DNA from: Clostridia bacterium
GTDB taxonomy: Bacteria > Bacillota > Clostridia > Clostridiales > Clostridiaceae
Length of the DNA: 14,184 nucleotides
Reading direction: 5' to 3'
Assembly (NCBI GenBank): GCA_009930125.1
Contig: RZYZ01000029.1
Span: forward strand, 1-14,184
Positions 13,607 to 14,184 of the stretch are shown piece by piece. A program made the position numbers and the translations under genes. The notes below the pieces were generated by a model that saw only the letters and a list, made by a program, of their open reading frames with translations, made no database searches and was not told the origin of the DNA. Numbering within the stretch: position 1 is the stretch's first letter; every line of letters starts with the position of its first letter.

Positions 13607-13927
13607 GTTGTCTTTTTGAAAGATGACTTCTATATTGAAAGAAAAGCATTAGGAAGCGATGGGTTTCTGGTCTAAAATGACTGATACTCTAGCTTAGCAT
13701 CAGGTTGATGCTGCTGACAAGAGGCGCTGGTTTTAAGATTCCCGGAAAGATCAGTTTGATTAAGGTGAGTCTCATAACGGACTATGTAGTGAAAGTCGGG
13801 TTCGTTGTGGTCCAGATATTGATGTTTTTAAAATGCAAGCTGCTCAGCTTTTTCATGAGCTTCAATGAAATTTGGGGCTACCAAATGATTGAGGAAAAGA
13901 AAACTCAAAAAAATTCCAGAAAAGCTG
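13607..13927 (+). other. 321-bp stretch without a recognisable gene, upstream of the rRNA promoter
   Basis: Right after the orphan promoter is a 9-bp hairpin (13607-13615 with 13619-13627, two G-U pairs). A 12-codon open frame with a weak AGGA site follows at 13659-13697 (MGFWSKMTDTLA). A 7-bp hairpin AGCATCA-GGT-TGATGCT (13696-13712) overlaps its stop. At 13837-13850 AAGCT-GCTC-AGCTT runs into Ts, a weak terminator-like hairpin. An 81-codon frame from TTG at 13705 has no ribosome site and runs through the rRNA promoter, so I do not call it. The A-rich end (13893-13927) could be an UP element. A small RNA or gene remnant is possible but unproven. Confidence 0.4.
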
Positions 13928-13956
13928 TTGACAGTGATAACCTCAAATGATAATAT
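13928..13956 (+). promoter_or_regulatory. proximal rRNA operon promoter
   Basis: A perfect TTGACA and TAATAT are separated by 17 bases, with an A-rich UP-like tract directly upstream. The rRNA leader follows. Confidence 0.85.
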
Positions 13957-13962
13957 ATAGAA

Positions 13963-14184
13963 GTCGCCTGACAAGAGCGACAAACAACACAAACAGTTCT
14001 TTGAAAATTAAACAGAATATAGGTAAAAAACCAAAGTACCTTTTCGAGTAATCGAGAAAAACATCTTCGAGCAATTAGAAGATGCGCAGCCGGGTGACCG
14101 GGTGCAAAAACACTTCCATCACGGAAGTGGAATTCAAGCAATTGAATTCAAAGCTAGTGTAATGAATAGCTAGTTCAAACTTTA
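13963..14184 (+). other. 16S rRNA leader with a chain of hairpins; 16S gene starts at or just after the window end
   Basis: After GTCGC/GCGAC (13963-13981) and boxA there is a run of hairpins. They are an imperfect one at 14041-14060; CATCTTC/GAAGATG (14062-14084); GCA.CCGG-GTGA-CCGG.TGC (14086-14105, GNRA loop); CACTTCC/GGAAGTG (14111-14129); GAATTCAA-GCAA-TTGAATTC (14130-14149, GNRA loop); and AGCTA/TAGCT (14152-14171). The last bases are the usual lead-in to the conserved 16S 5' end, but no 16S core sequence is inside the window. The identity rests on promoter, boxA and layout. Confidence 0.82.
13996..14008 (+). promoter_or_regulatory. boxA-like antitermination element of the rRNA leader
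   Basis: GTTCTTTGAAAAT matches the boxA form seen in Bacillus and Clostridium rRNA leaders, where NusB and S10 bind to prevent early termination. Confidence 0.75.

Noticed and set aside
13705..13950. 81-codon open frame upstream of the rRNA leader
   Set aside because: It starts at TTG/ATG without a ribosome site, overlaps the TTGACA of the rRNA promoter, and its product resembles no family I know.

Overview
The window looks like a chromosomal segment of a Gram-positive bacterium of the Clostridia. The reasons are AGGAGG-type ribosome sites in front of nearly every gene, consensus sigma-A promoters, a PyrR attenuator, a DUF975 membrane protein and a Bacillus/Clostridium-style rRNA leader. Base composition is moderate and the genes use many AGA and AAG codons. 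A proteolytic, amino-acid-using clostridium would fit the M29 peptidase and racemase, but the genus cannot be fixed from this sequence.

Left part (1-3900): a double-GNAT acetyltransferase and a UMF1-type MFS transporter form a forward operon. A P-loop nucleotide-kinase-like gene follows, with its own strong promoter and a folded leader of about 115 nt. A bidirectional terminator separates it from a convergent DUF975 membrane protein. Centre-left (3977-5850): an iron-containing alcohol dehydrogenase and a YedK/HMCES-type abasic-site protein form a tightly coupled reverse-strand pair. Both start with TTG, and the upstream DNA carries three 9-bp repeats and an imperfect palindrome. Centre (5873-6263): two identical tRNA-Lys(CTT) genes, each with a perfect TTGACA-17-TATAAT promoter and the same TTCG-loop terminator.

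Right-centre (6400-10436): an M29 aminopeptidase and EPSP synthase (aroA) are followed by a uracil permease controlled by a clear PyrR-binding attenuator. Next (10490-12894): a Mur ligase paralogue that keeps the ATPase core but has lost the MurE substrate-recognition motifs sits directly upstream of an Asp/Glu-type racemase. This pair is the best candidate for uncharacterised biochemistry here: a D-amino acid made by the racemase could be the substrate of the ligase. Right end (12902-14184): a PduO-type cob(I)alamin adenosyltransferase on the reverse strand, an orphan promoter with no recognisable gene, and then an rRNA promoter, boxA-like element and a chain of hairpins. The window stops where a 16S rRNA gene should begin.

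The other content is ordinary housekeeping. No mobile element, CRISPR array or phage gene was seen. All annotation is from reading the sequence; no searches were run.
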